DNA from: Alphaproteobacteria bacterium
Lineage (GTDB): Bacteria > Pseudomonadota > Alphaproteobacteria > Rickettsiales > RI-342
Reading direction: 5' to 3'
NCBI GenBank assembly: GCA_020851915.1
Contig: JADZBT010000136.1
Span: 1 to 26,691, forward strand
DNA: 26,691 nucleotides
This document shows, in pieces, positions 6,727 through 14,107 of the stretch. The first letter of the stretch is position 1. Each line of letters starts with the position of its first letter. Made by a program: the position numbers and the translations under genes. The notes beneath the pieces were generated by a model that had not been told where the DNA came from, made no database searches, and was given only the letters and a program-made list of their open reading frames with translations.

Positions 6727-7608
6727 ATGACATCACAGGCACGTGCAATGGCGCTCCCGGCGCTGCTTCCGGGCGGCAATCTCGCCACATACCTGCGCGA
6801 GATCCATAACTTCCCCATCCTCACGGCGGAAGAGGAATACATGCTGGCCAAACGCTGGACGGATCATCAGGACATGGCCGCCGCGCACCGTATGGTCACC
6901 AGCCATCTCAGGCTGGTGGTGAAGATCGCCGCCGGCTTTCGCGGCTATGGGCTGCCCTTCGCCGAGATGATCTCGGAAGGCAGCATCGGGCTGATGCAGG
7001 CGGTGAAACGCTTCGACCCGGAGCGCGGCTTCCGGCTTTCCACCTACGCCATCTGGTGGATCAAGGCGGCGATACAGGAATATGTGTTGAAATCCTGGTC
7101 GTTGGTGAAGGTGGGCACGTCCGGCGCGCAGAAGAAGCTGTTCTTCAACCTCAAGCGCATCAAGAATCGCCTGCAGGCATTCGACCATACCGACCTCTCG
7201 AAAGAGGCGGTGGCCGAGATCGCCCATGAGCTGGGCGTGAACGAGGATGAGGTGGTGGCCATGGATCGCCGCATGATCGCCTACGATCAGGCACTGGATG
7301 CACCGGTGGCGCATGAAAGCGACAGCACCCACGTGGATTTTCTGGCCGATGACGGCGACAGTCAGGAATCGCTGCTGCTGGAATCCGAGGAATATTCGCA
7401 CCGCAAGGTGCTGTTTGATGCGGCGATGGGGACGCTCAACGCGCGCGAACAGGATATCCTTCACGCGCGCAAGCTGCAGGACCCGGCGGCCACGCTGGAA
7501 GAACTGAGCCAGAAGCACGGCATCTCGCGCGAACGCGTCCGCCAGATCGAGGCAAGCGCGATGGACAAGTTGCAGAAAGCCATTGCGGGAGCGGTCGCTT
7601 CGTCCTAA
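6727..7608 (+). CDS. rpoH: RNA polymerase heat-shock sigma factor (sigma-32)
   Basis: Directs RNA polymerase to heat-shock promoters, including those of chaperone genes such as dnaK-dnaJ, also in this window. The protein has 293 residues. Region 2 covers about 50-125 (LRLVVKIAAGFRGYG, then GLMQAVKRFDPERGFRLSTYAIWWIKAAIQ). The RpoH-specific box QKKLFFNLKR (135-144) separates it from RpoD. Region 4.2 is the helix-turn-helix GISRERVRQIEASAMDKLQ near the C-terminus. I chose ATG 6727 because GCGAGG lies 6 bases upstream; ATG 6703 in frame lacks this. It has its own strong promoter overlapping the end of rluD. Confidence 0.96.
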   Translation: MTSQARAMALPALLPGGNLATYLREIHNFPILTAEEEYMLAKRWTDHQDMAAAHRMVTSHLRLVVKIAAGFRGYGLPFAEMISEGSIGLMQAVKRFDPERGFRLSTYAIWWIKAAIQEYVLKSWSLVKVGTSGAQKKLFFNLKRIKNRLQAFDHTDLSKEAVAEIAHELGVNEDEVVAMDRRMIAYDQALDAPVAHESDSTHVDFLADDGDSQESLLLESEEYSHRKVLFDAAMGTLNAREQDILHARKLQDPAATLEELSQKHGISRERVRQIEASAMDKLQKAIAGAVASS

Positions 7609-7663
7609 GTTTCGGGGGTGGGGATCTCTCTGTCCCGTGGCAGCGTCCTTGTTGTGGAGCCGT

Positions 7664-8176
7664 ATGAAATATCTCCTGCTTTTTGTGCTTGCGGCATTTG
7701 GGCTGCTGACGGCTGAGACGCCGCTCTGGGCCACTGATGCTGCTCCGGCGGCAAGCGTGGAGACCGCAGGCGTCGCAAAAAAGGGCGCAGTGTTAAGCGA
7801 TACGCAGTTTCGCATGGAAATCCGCAAGGCCATGGACGCGCTGGAAAGTGCCGGGACTCCGGAGGAGCGGGCGCAGGCCAAACGAAAGCTCCGGGCGCTG
7901 CAGGAGCAGGGGCGTGCGCGACGTGCGGCGAATCGAGGCAGGATACCGAAGGTAGATGCGGCGATCCAGGCAGCCCGGCAGGAAAACCGCGAGAAATTGC
8001 AAGGCATGCTGCGTAAGCATCACGAGTCGATGCGTGGAGAGCTGATAGAAGATCACAAGAAAGAAGCGAAGCAGGTACAGGAAAAGAACCCGGATGCGGC
8101 GGGCGCGCAGCTGCGCGAGGCTATGCGGAAAAAGAAAGAGTACCGCAGCAAGGGGCTGGATCCGTACGCCCACTAA
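7664..8176 (+). CDS. Small exported, highly charged helical protein, unknown function
   Basis: From ATG 7664 the protein has 170 residues. It begins with a signal peptide, MKYLLLFVLAAFGLLTAETPLWA, with a likely cleavage near ATDA. The mature part is rich in Lys, Arg, Glu and Ala and should be almost entirely helical, possibly coiled coil, from about residue 48 to the end. I do not recognise it. The open frame extends back to 7583, overlapping rpoH, but TGGAG before 7664 and the signal peptide there settle the start. It lies 55 bases after rpoH on the same strand and may be co-transcribed. It converges on the next gene, with stop codons overlapping in CTAA. Confidence 0.7.
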   Translation: MKYLLLFVLAAFGLLTAETPLWATDAAPAASVETAGVAKKGAVLSDTQFRMEIRKAMDALESAGTPEERAQAKRKLRALQEQGRARRAANRGRIPKVDAAIQAARQENREKLQGMLRKHHESMRGELIEDHKKEAKQVQEKNPDAAGAQLREAMRKKKEYRSKGLDPYAH

Positions 8177-8910
8177 GAACGGAAGGCGGCAGCCGCCTCC
8201 AGACGTGCGATCTTCTCCTCCATATCCGCGCGGAGCTCCTCTATCAGATCCCGTCCTGATCGTTGTGCTTCTTCAGCGCGTGTCTTCAGCGTGTAGAGCG
8301 ACGATGCCAGCATCCGCTCCCGCGCCAGTTGCGCGGCCTTCTGTGCGCGCCGGAGTGCCAACTGGCGTTTCTTTAAGCCCTGCCAGCGCCGCAGCAGCGA
8401 TATTCCGCGCGCCTTACAGAACAGCGTAAAATCCAGCTGCATCAACTCTGCCATGTTCTCCTGTTCGTAGGCCGTGCGGATGCGTGCTTGCAACGCCTCA
8501 TTGTTCTCCATGCCGTGCCGCGCGGCCATAGCGCGGTAGAGCGTGCGGAGCGCCTGCCTGCCGGCGTTCGCGCCCGCGCGCCGATCAGGGAGCGCACGAG
8601 TATCATCATTGGAAACCGGTAGGCCATCGAAGGCCGGGCCTGCTGTCATATCCTCCGTTACCGTCCTGCGCGGCGCGTATTTCTCCTGTGTGGCCTCAAG
8701 CGTGCTCAGCTGTGCATAGAGTGGGCCGAGCGTCCGGCGATGGTAGTCTTCGAATGCCACGAGCGATTCTTCCAGCACGGCGAGGGCGCGGGAATCCCGC
8801 GCATAGGATTCAAGCCCGATGGAGAGCACCTCTTCGATCTGCGCGATCTCGGCGGTGATGCGTTGTAACTCACGGGAGAACAGGCTGGCGATGGCAGCGG
8901 TAGCGGACAT
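8173..8910 (-). CDS. Coiled-coil protein of unknown function
   Basis: The protein has 245 residues with no signal peptide or membrane segment. Heptad-like helices dominate both halves: FSRELQRITAEIAQIEEVLSIGLESYARDSRALAVLEESL near the N-terminus, and LLRRWQGLKKRQLALRRAQKAAQLARERML to the end. A less ordered stretch lies at about 85-115. It is probably cytosolic. I do not recognise it. No strong Shine-Dalgarno precedes ATG 8910, only a GGTG. Its TAG stop (8173-8175) overlaps the TAA of the convergent gene. Codon choice looks like that of its neighbours, so recent transfer is not suggested. Confidence 0.65.
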   Translation of the reverse strand: MSATAAIASLFSRELQRITAEIAQIEEVLSIGLESYARDSRALAVLEESLVAFEDYHRRTLGPLYAQLSTLEATQEKYAPRRTVTEDMTAGPAFDGLPVSNDDTRALPDRRAGANAGRQALRTLYRAMAARHGMENNEALQARIRTAYEQENMAELMQLDFTLFCKARGISLLRRWQGLKKRQLALRRAQKAAQLARERMLASSLYTLKTRAEEAQRSGRDLIEELRADMEEKIARLEAAAAFRS

Positions 8911-8965
8911 AAAACACCATAAGCGGTTAGAGTTTTATGATTACACCCCATATGTAGCATGTCTG

Positions 8966-9080
8966 GGCAATAGGCACTAGGGATTAGGTGCTGGGCATTA
9001 GGATTTAGGGGTTCGGATGTGAAGGGGGCGGCGTTTTGGCAACAGGCAACAAACCCCTAACACCCAATTCCTAATTCCTA
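8966..9080. repeat. Heptanucleotide repeat with two facing arms, locus H4
   Basis: The left arm has eight heptads beginning GG: GGCAATA, GGCACTA, GGGATTA, GGTGCTG, GGCATTA, GGATTTA, GGGGTTC and GGATGTG (8966-9021). The right arm shows AAACCCC, TAACACC, CAATTCC and TAATTCC (9051-9078), reading as the reverse complement of the GG-N-N-TTA type. The comM stop codon (9078-9080) is inside it. It occupies most of the 167-base gap between comM and the coiled-coil gene; I see no gene or promoter there. Confidence 0.75.
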
Positions 9081-10586
9081 GCTTGTTCCCACCCGCGCGC
9101 GGAAGCTGAGGGCTTCGGCGATGTGGGGCTTGCGGAGTTGTTCTGCTCCTTCGAGGTCGGCGATGCTCAGGGCGACCTTCAGTACGCGGTGCATGCCGCG
9201 CATGGAAAGGCGCATTTTCTCGGCGGCCTGCGTCATCAGGGCGCGGCCTTCCGCGTCGGGCGCGGCGTATTCCTGTACCTTCTCGCCCGAGAGATGGGCG
9301 TTGAGGCGGTAGGGGGTTTTGTGGAAGCGCGCCTGCTGCCGCATGCGTGCGGCGCGTACCCGCGCGGCCACGGCGGCGGAGCTCTCAGCGGCGGCGGGCG
9401 TGAACATTTCCGCTACCGGAACTTCCGGCACTTCGACATGCAGATCGATGCGGTCGAGCAGTGGGCCGGAGAGGCGCGACTGATATTCGGACGCGCATTT
9501 GGGTGCGCGTCCGCAGCCGCGCCCGGCATCGCTGATATAGCCGCAGCGGCAGGGGTTCATTGCCGCCACCAGCTGGAAACGCGCGGGATATTCCACATGC
9601 GCCTGCGCGCGCGCTACCGCGACCGTGCCGGTCTCGATGGGCTGGCGCAGGGCTTCGAGCACCGCGCGCGGGAACTCCGGCAACTCATCGAGGAACAGCA
9701 CGCCGTTATGCGCGAGAGATATTTCCCCCGGCTTGGGGCGCTTGCCGCCACCCACCATGGCGGGCGTGGAGGTGGAATGATGCGGGTCGCGGTAGGGACG
9801 CGATGCACAGAGCTTTCCCGCCGTGAGCTTGCCCGCGACGCTCGCTATCATGCTGGTTTCCAGTATCTCCTCGGACGAGAGCGGCGGCAGGATGCCGGGC
9901 AGGCAGGAGGCCAGCAGCGATTTTCCCGAGCCGGGCGGGCCGGACATCAGCAGGTTGTGACCGCCTGCGGCGGCGATCTCCAAGGCGCGGCGTGCGGTTT
10001 CCTGTCCACGTATATCGGCGAGGTCGCGGTAGTGCGCGACGGCGGGTTCATCCACGCGGACGGGCGGCGAGAGCAGTTGCGTGCCACGGAAATGATTGAG
10101 CAGCGCCAGCAATGTGGCGGGGGCCAGTATGTCGAGGTTCCCGGCCCAGCAGGCCTCGCTGCCGTTCTCTGCCGGGCAGAGGATGCCGCGCCCGCGCTCC
10201 GCCGCGCCCATCGCGGCCGGTAGCACGCCCGCCACCGGCAGCAACGCGCCGTCGAGGGCCAGTTCGCCCAGCACGATATAGGGCGCGACCATGTCCTCGG
10301 GAACCACGCCCATCGCCATCAGGATGCCCAGCGCGATGGGCAGGTCGAAATGGGAGCCTTCCTTCTGCAGGTCGGCGGGCGAGAGGTTGACGGTGATGCG
10401 CTTGGCCGGAAGCGCCAGCCCCATCGCGGTGAGCGCGGCGCGCACCCGCTCGCGCGATTCGCCCACCGCCTTATCGGGAAGCCCCACGACCATGAAAGCC
10501 GGCAGGCCGCTGCCTATCTGCACCTGCACGTCGATGGGCGTGACCTCAAGGCCCTGGAACGTGACGGTGCTGACATGGGCGACCAT
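9078..10586 (-). CDS. comM: ComM/YifB family Mg-chelatase-like AAA+ ATPase
   Basis: A cytosolic hexameric AAA+ helicase family. In naturally transformable bacteria ComM promotes branch migration during integration of incoming DNA; many non-competent bacteria also keep it. The protein has 502 residues, the usual length. The N-terminal ChlI-like domain (GLPDKAVGESRERVRAAL, about 35-52) precedes Walker A GPPGSGKS (216-223), Walker B VLFLDE (296-301), MNPCRCGY (343-350) and a C-terminal helical lid. ATG 10586 follows the mscL stop by 7 bases, and AGGG provides the ribosome-binding site, so mscL and comM are probably one transcript. The stop codon lies in heptad repeat H4. Confidence 0.94.
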   Translation of the reverse strand: MVAHVSTVTFQGLEVTPIDVQVQIGSGLPAFMVVGLPDKAVGESRERVRAALTAMGLALPAKRITVNLSPADLQKEGSHFDLPIALGILMAMGVVPEDMVAPYIVLGELALDGALLPVAGVLPAAMGAAERGRGILCPAENGSEACWAGNLDILAPATLLALLNHFRGTQLLSPPVRVDEPAVAHYRDLADIRGQETARRALEIAAAGGHNLLMSGPPGSGKSLLASCLPGILPPLSSEEILETSMIASVAGKLTAGKLCASRPYRDPHHSTSTPAMVGGGKRPKPGEISLAHNGVLFLDELPEFPRAVLEALRQPIETGTVAVARAQAHVEYPARFQLVAAMNPCRCGYISDAGRGCGRAPKCASEYQSRLSGPLLDRIDLHVEVPEVPVAEMFTPAAAESSAAVAARVRAARMRQQARFHKTPYRLNAHLSGEKVQEYAAPDAEGRALMTQAAEKMRLSMRGMHRVLKVALSIADLEGAEQLRKPHIAEALSFRARVGTS

Positions 10587-10593
10587 GGAAGCC

Positions 10594-11004
10594 CTATTTC
10601 TTCTTCAGCAGGTCGCGGATCTCTTCCAGCAGTTGTTCGGAACGGGGCGGGGCGGGCGGAGGAGCTGCTTCCTGCGTGCGGCGGAAGCGGTTGGCCTGCT
10701 TCACCAGCAGGAATACGGCGAAGGACACGATCAGGAAATTGATGACCGTGTTGAGGAATATCCCGTAATTGATGGTGGCGGCGCCTGCGGCCTTCGCGGC
10801 GGCGAGCGAGGCGTGTTCTTCGCCCGACAGGTCGAGGAAGAAGCCGGAGAAGTCGATGCCGCCCATGATCTTCCCGATCGGGGGCATGATGATGTCGGCC
10901 ACCAGCGAATTGACGATGCCGGTGAAGGCCGTGCCGATGATGATACCCACCGCGAGATCCAGCACGTTGCCGCGCGAGATGAACTCCTTGAACTCTTTCA
11001 GCAT
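10594..11004 (-). CDS. mscL: Large-conductance mechanosensitive channel
   Basis: Pentameric inner-membrane channel that opens under membrane tension and releases solutes on osmotic downshock. The protein has 136 residues, as in E. coli. It begins MLKEFKEFISRGNVLDLAVG; TM1 is about 18-45 (IIIGTAFTGIVNSLVADIIMPPIG), TM2 is about 75-100 (FLNTVINFLIVSFAVFLLVKQ), and a charged C-terminal helix ends LLEEIRDLLKKK. I chose ATG 11004 because GGGGAG lies directly upstream and the family begins there; the frame extends to 11070 but the extra residues are not MscL-like. It is first in a probable mscL-comM operon. Confidence 0.96.
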   Translation of the reverse strand: MLKEFKEFISRGNVLDLAVGIIIGTAFTGIVNSLVADIIMPPIGKIMGGIDFSGFFLDLSGEEHASLAAAKAAGAATINYGIFLNTVINFLIVSFAVFLLVKQANRFRRTQEAAPPPAPPRSEQLLEEIRDLLKKK

Positions 11005-11041
11005 ATGCTCCCCGTAATGATCGTTGGTCCCAGTGCAACCA

Positions 11042-11070
11042 TGAATAGTGTGATTGCCCGGCGATGGCAA
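11042..11070 (-). promoter_or_regulatory. Putative promoter of mscL-comM
   Basis: On the minus strand TTGCCA (11065-11070) and TATTCA (11042-11047) are 17 bases apart. The -35 matches at 5 of 6 positions; the -10 is weak. The leader would be about 30 bases. Confidence 0.3.
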
Positions 11071-11111
11071 GGGAGGAGTCGGGGGTTGGTTACACCCACT
11101 ATCGCGCCAGC

Positions 11112-11196
11112 AGGCCCCTCACCCCGACCCTCTCCCTATGGGAGAGGGAGAAAAAGCCCCTTCTCCCATAGGGAGAAGGCGAGGGATGAGGGGCCT
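11112..11196. repeat. Cruciform-type double-hairpin repeat R1, copy 1
   Basis: The outer arms AGGCCCCTCA and TGAGGGGCCT (10 bp, perfect) enclose two internal hairpins. CCCTCTCCC pairs with GGGAGAGGG (11128-11148), and CCTTCTCCC pairs with GGGAGAAGG (11159-11179). Folding would give a three-way junction. It lies upstream of the histidine kinase gene in the largest non-coding stretch of the window (11005-11315). A near-identical copy is at 13175-13260. The CCCTCTCCC word is common to intergenic palindromes of many proteobacteria. Confidence 0.8.
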
Positions 11197-11270
11197 GATC
11201 TATCGGTGTAAACGCCCAACATGCACAAAAACCACATATTCTCCCGAAAACTCTAGAATTCCGCATCGTC

Positions 11271-11285
11271 TTAACAAATTCTTAA
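11271..11285 (+). promoter_or_regulatory. CtrA-type binding site upstream of the histidine kinase
   Basis: TTAA (11271-11274), seven bases and TTAA (11282-11285) match the full consensus of the alphaproteobacterial cell-cycle regulator CtrA. TAACAT (11296-11301) is a possible -10 placed so that the box covers the -35 region, the usual layout of CtrA-activated promoters. The transcript would then start only a few bases before the ATG at 11316. Confidence 0.5.
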
Positions 11286-11315
11286 CAATTCTGTGTAACA
11301 TAACATGAGGTGGGA

Positions 11316-13097
11316 ATGCGCCGTGGCGCGTTCCTGAAAGTCATGGTCATAGCCGGGTTATGTAGCATGGTGTTACCGCCATTACGCACAGACAGCCGCC
11401 AGCCGATGATACGCAAGCTGATCGCGTTCAGCTCGATTATCATGCTGCTGTTCTGCGTGATCGTGGCGTATCAGGCGTCGCGCGCTTACGAGACCGCGCT
11501 GCGTAACAGCGAGACCAGCGCCACCCGCCTCGCCCATTCGCTGGCGGGGCATGTCGAGCTTACGTTCCGCGCGGTGGATCTGTCGCTCAAGCGCGCGGCG
11601 GAGTACCTGCATCATTATCCGCCCGGCGATGTTCCGCCCTCGAAGGAGATCGAGGATAGCTTCCGCCTGTGGGTCGCCGACGCTCCTCAGACGGTCGCCA
11701 TGTACATCACCGACACCTACGGCAATATCGTGATGTCGGCGGCGCAGAAGGGCTTCACCCGGTTGTTTTCCGACGGGGCCTCGGTAGCATCACGCCCCTT
11801 CTTCCGCGATACCCGCGAGCAGGGCGATGTATTCCTCTACGTAGGGACACAGGAGTTCGACGGAGCGCGCTACGTCATTATGAGCCGCAAATACTATGAC
11901 CACGCGGATCGTTTCGCCGGAATCGTGTTCGCTGTTGTGAATCCCGCCTATTTCAGCCAGTTCTTCCGCGCCATCGAATCCGGCAAGAAGAGCACGATGC
12001 TGCTTACCGAATATGACGGCCATCCGCTGCTTTCCAGCCCCGGCAGCGACGATGCGGCCACGCGCACCGTGCAGGACGCCATTGCGAAGGCCGCAGGCAC
12101 GGGCATGCAGAACACCGTAACCGCCCGTACCACAGTGGATCATGCGCTGGTGGTCTATTCCTATAAACGCCTCTGGAACCTGCCGGTCTATGTCGCGGCG
12201 ATACTCGACGAGGAGGATTTCCTCAGCGGATGGAGCAAGGACCGCGTGAAGGACATCGGCTTCCTCGCCATCTTTGCCATCTTTGGCTCGGTGCTGTCCT
12301 TCTTCGCCTTCACGCTCACCAAGCAGATCAGCCGCATCGAGGAATCCGAGGCCGCCGCCGTGCTGGCCAGCCAGGCCAAGTCCGAATTCCTCGCCAATAT
12401 GAGCCACGAGCTGCGTACACCGCTCAATGCCATCATCGGCTTCTCGGAGATGATCGATAACGGCTATTTCGGGCCGCTCAACACCAAGCAGAAAGAACGC
12501 GTGCGCGACATCAACCTGTGCGGCAACCATCTGCTGCAACTCATCAACGATATTCTCGATTTCTCCAAGGGTGACGCCGGCAAGATGGAATTGCAGGAAG
12601 AGGTGTTCTCCGTCGCCGACGTAGCGGAGGAATGTATCCGCATTATGAGCGAGCGCGCCCGCATGCAGGGCGTCGATCTCCAGATGGATGTGGCGGTGAA
12701 CCTCCCGCCGCTGATGGCCGACAAACGTAAGATCCGCCAGCTGCTCCTCAACCTGCTCAGCAACGCGGTGAAATTCACCCCCGAGGGCGGCCGCGTCATC
12801 GTGCGCGCCCGTATAGGGACGAACCGTATGCTGGTCATCACGGTGGAGGATACCGGCATCGGTATCGCCAAGGAAGACATCCCCAAGGCGATGTCGGTGT
12901 TCGGGCAGGTGCATCGCCGCGAGCACCCGGAGGGCACGGGATTGGGCCTGCCGCTCTGCCGCATGTTCGCCGAACTCCATGGCGGACAGTTGCGTCTGGA
13001 GAGCGAACCCAATGTCGGCACGAAAGTGCATATCCTCCTGCCGCCCGGCAGGCTGGTCACGCGCAGCATCCCCGCACAGGCCGCGATGGCGGTGTGA
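11316..13097 (+). CDS. Membrane sensor histidine kinase with extracytoplasmic Cache-like sensor
   Basis: The first component of a two-component system. The protein has 593 residues from ATG 11316, which has GAGG 5 bases upstream; GTG 11310 and ATG 11406 are alternatives. A first membrane segment (about 35-53, AFSSIIMLLFCVIVAY) is followed by a periplasmic region of some 250 residues resembling dCache sensors (FRDTREQGDVFLYVGTQEF, then YSYKRLWNLPVYVAAILDEEDFL). A second membrane segment lies at about 314-335. The dimerisation domain has the phospho-acceptor in MSHELRTPLNAIIGFSEMI (H364), like PleC/DivJ-type kinases. The ATPase domain has NLLSNAVKFTPEGG, VEDTGIGI and GTGLGLPLCRMFAELHGG. No response regulator is nearby, so it is an orphan. 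Repeat R1 copies lie on both sides. Confidence 0.88.
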   Translation: MRRGAFLKVMVIAGLCSMVLPPLRTDSRQPMIRKLIAFSSIIMLLFCVIVAYQASRAYETALRNSETSATRLAHSLAGHVELTFRAVDLSLKRAAEYLHHYPPGDVPPSKEIEDSFRLWVADAPQTVAMYITDTYGNIVMSAAQKGFTRLFSDGASVASRPFFRDTREQGDVFLYVGTQEFDGARYVIMSRKYYDHADRFAGIVFAVVNPAYFSQFFRAIESGKKSTMLLTEYDGHPLLSSPGSDDAATRTVQDAIAKAAGTGMQNTVTARTTVDHALVVYSYKRLWNLPVYVAAILDEEDFLSGWSKDRVKDIGFLAIFAIFGSVLSFFAFTLTKQISRIEESEAAAVLASQAKSEFLANMSHELRTPLNAIIGFSEMIDNGYFGPLNTKQKERVRDINLCGNHLLQLINDILDFSKGDAGKMELQEEVFSVADVAEECIRIMSERARMQGVDLQMDVAVNLPPLMADKRKIRQLLLNLLSNAVKFTPEGGRVIVRARIGTNRMLVITVEDTGIGIAKEDIPKAMSVFGQVHRREHPEGTGLGLPLCRMFAELHGGQLRLESEPNVGTKVHILLPPGRLVTRSIPAQAAMAV

Positions 13098-13100
13098 GGG

Positions 13101-13121
13101 AGAGTCGAGAGTCGTGGAGAC
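13101..13121. repeat. Short heptanucleotide repeat, locus H7 (weak)
   Basis: AGAGTCG, AGAGTCG and the related TGGAGAC follow the kinase stop codon by three bases. Only two heptads are exact, so chance is possible; position and phase match the other gene-end heptads. GAGTC occurs twice here and once more nearby. Confidence 0.35.
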
Positions 13122-13174
13122 AAGGCGTTTCCCGAGTCACGCGAGTTTCATTACGTGTTTACATCGATAGATCT

Positions 13175-13260
13175 GGCCCCTCACCCTAACCCTCTCCCTA
13201 TGGGAGAGGGGATAAGAAAGCCCCTTCTCCCATAGGGAGAAGGCGGGGGATGAGGGGCCT
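13175..13260. repeat. Cruciform-type double-hairpin repeat R1, copy 2
   Basis: Same structure and orientation as the copy at 11112-11196, differing at a few positions. The outer arms are GGCCCCTCA and TGAGGGGCC, with two inner CCCTCTCCC/CCTTCTCCC-type hairpins. It lies between the histidine kinase stop and the dapB stop (convergent genes), where it could act as a bidirectional barrier to transcription. Confidence 0.8.
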
Positions 13261-13281
13261 GCGGGCGCGGTGGTGCAGGAG

Positions 13282-13323
13282 CCAACCCCAAAGATCTCTA
13301 ACCACTAAACCCCCAACACATCC
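13282..13323. repeat. Heptanucleotide repeat over the dapB stop codon, locus H5
   Basis: Heptads CCAACCC, CAAAGAT, CTCTAAC, CACTAAA, CCCCCAA and CACATCC share a C-rich start and an A-rich end. The dapB stop codon (13305-13307, TAG on the minus strand) and its last few codons are inside. No facing arm is clear. Confidence 0.5.
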
Positions 13324-14093
13324 CGCATGGAATAGAGGCCGGGGGCTTTGCCTTCGCTCCATAGGGCCGCGCGTAAAGCGCCTCGGGCGAAGATGGAGCG
13401 GTTGGAGGCCCTGTGTGTGAGTTCGATGCACTCGCCGTCGGCCATGAAGGCGACCGTGTGCTCGCCCACCGCATCACCCGCGCGCCGTACGGAGAAGCCG
13501 ATGGCGCCCGGCTTCCGGCGACCGGTACGGTCGAGTGCCATGACCTCATCGAACTCCACGCCACGGCCCTTCGCCGCCGCGCGCCCCAGCGCCAATGCCG
13601 TGCCTGAGGGGGCGTCGACCTTCTGGCGGTGATGGAGGTCGGAGATCTCGATGTCGAAGCTCTCGTTGAGGATGCCCGCCAGCTGCGCGGTGATGCCCAG
13701 CAGCAGGTTCACCCCGACGCTCATGTTGGGGGCGTGGACGATAGCGATCTTCTTGGCATGCGCGGCAAGCTGCTGTTCCTGCTCCGGCGTGAAGCCGGTC
13801 GTGCCGGTGATGAACGGTACGCCGATCTCCGCCGCGATGCCCGCGCAGGCGATGCTCATCGTGGGCTCAGTGAAATCCACCACCGCATCGCTCTTGGTCA
13901 CCAGCGGCAGCAGCTCGGAGGTGATGGCCACACCCAGCGGCGTACCGCCGAACAGCACGCCGATATCGCGATCCACCGCCGGATGCCCGCGACGCGTCAT
14001 GGCGGCCGCCACGGCGATCTCCGGATGCGCGAAGGCCTCGCGCACCACCGCCTGGCCCATGCGGCCCGTACAACCCGTAATACCGATTTTCAT
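13305..14093 (-). CDS. dapB: 4-hydroxy-tetrahydrodipicolinate reductase
   Basis: NAD(P)H-dependent reduction in the diaminopimelate/lysine pathway, supplying peptidoglycan and lysine; cytosolic tetramer. The protein has 262 residues. It shows the nucleotide-binding GCTGRMG (7-13), VVDFTEP (71-77), ITGTTGF (96-101), and the catalytic region DLHHRQKVDAPSGTA (152-166) with the His pair and Lys158. GACGGAG lies 6 bases before the ATG. It is last of dnaK-dnaJ-dapB on the minus strand, an order seen in many Alphaproteobacteria; heptad repeat H6 separates it from dnaJ. The final residues (DVLGV) and stop are encoded by repeat H5. Confidence 0.96.
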   Translation of the reverse strand: MKIGITGCTGRMGQAVVREAFAHPEIAVAAAMTRRGHPAVDRDIGVLFGGTPLGVAITSELLPLVTKSDAVVDFTEPTMSIACAGIAAEIGVPFITGTTGFTPEQEQQLAAHAKKIAIVHAPNMSVGVNLLLGITAQLAGILNESFDIEISDLHHRQKVDAPSGTALALGRAAAKGRGVEFDEVMALDRTGRRKPGAIGFSVRRAGDAVGEHTVAFMADGECIELTHRASNRSIFARGALRAALWSEGKAPGLYSMRDVLGV

Positions 14094-14107
14094 GGAGGGC
14101 TCCGTCC

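Noticed and set aside
6676..6727. RNA thermometer in the rpoH leader
   Set aside because: The 45-base leader shows no convincing stem covering the GCGAGG ribosome-binding site.
9123..10223. A 366-codon open frame on the plus strand opposite comM
   Set aside because: Shadow of comM; no recognisable motif and no plausible ribosome-binding site.
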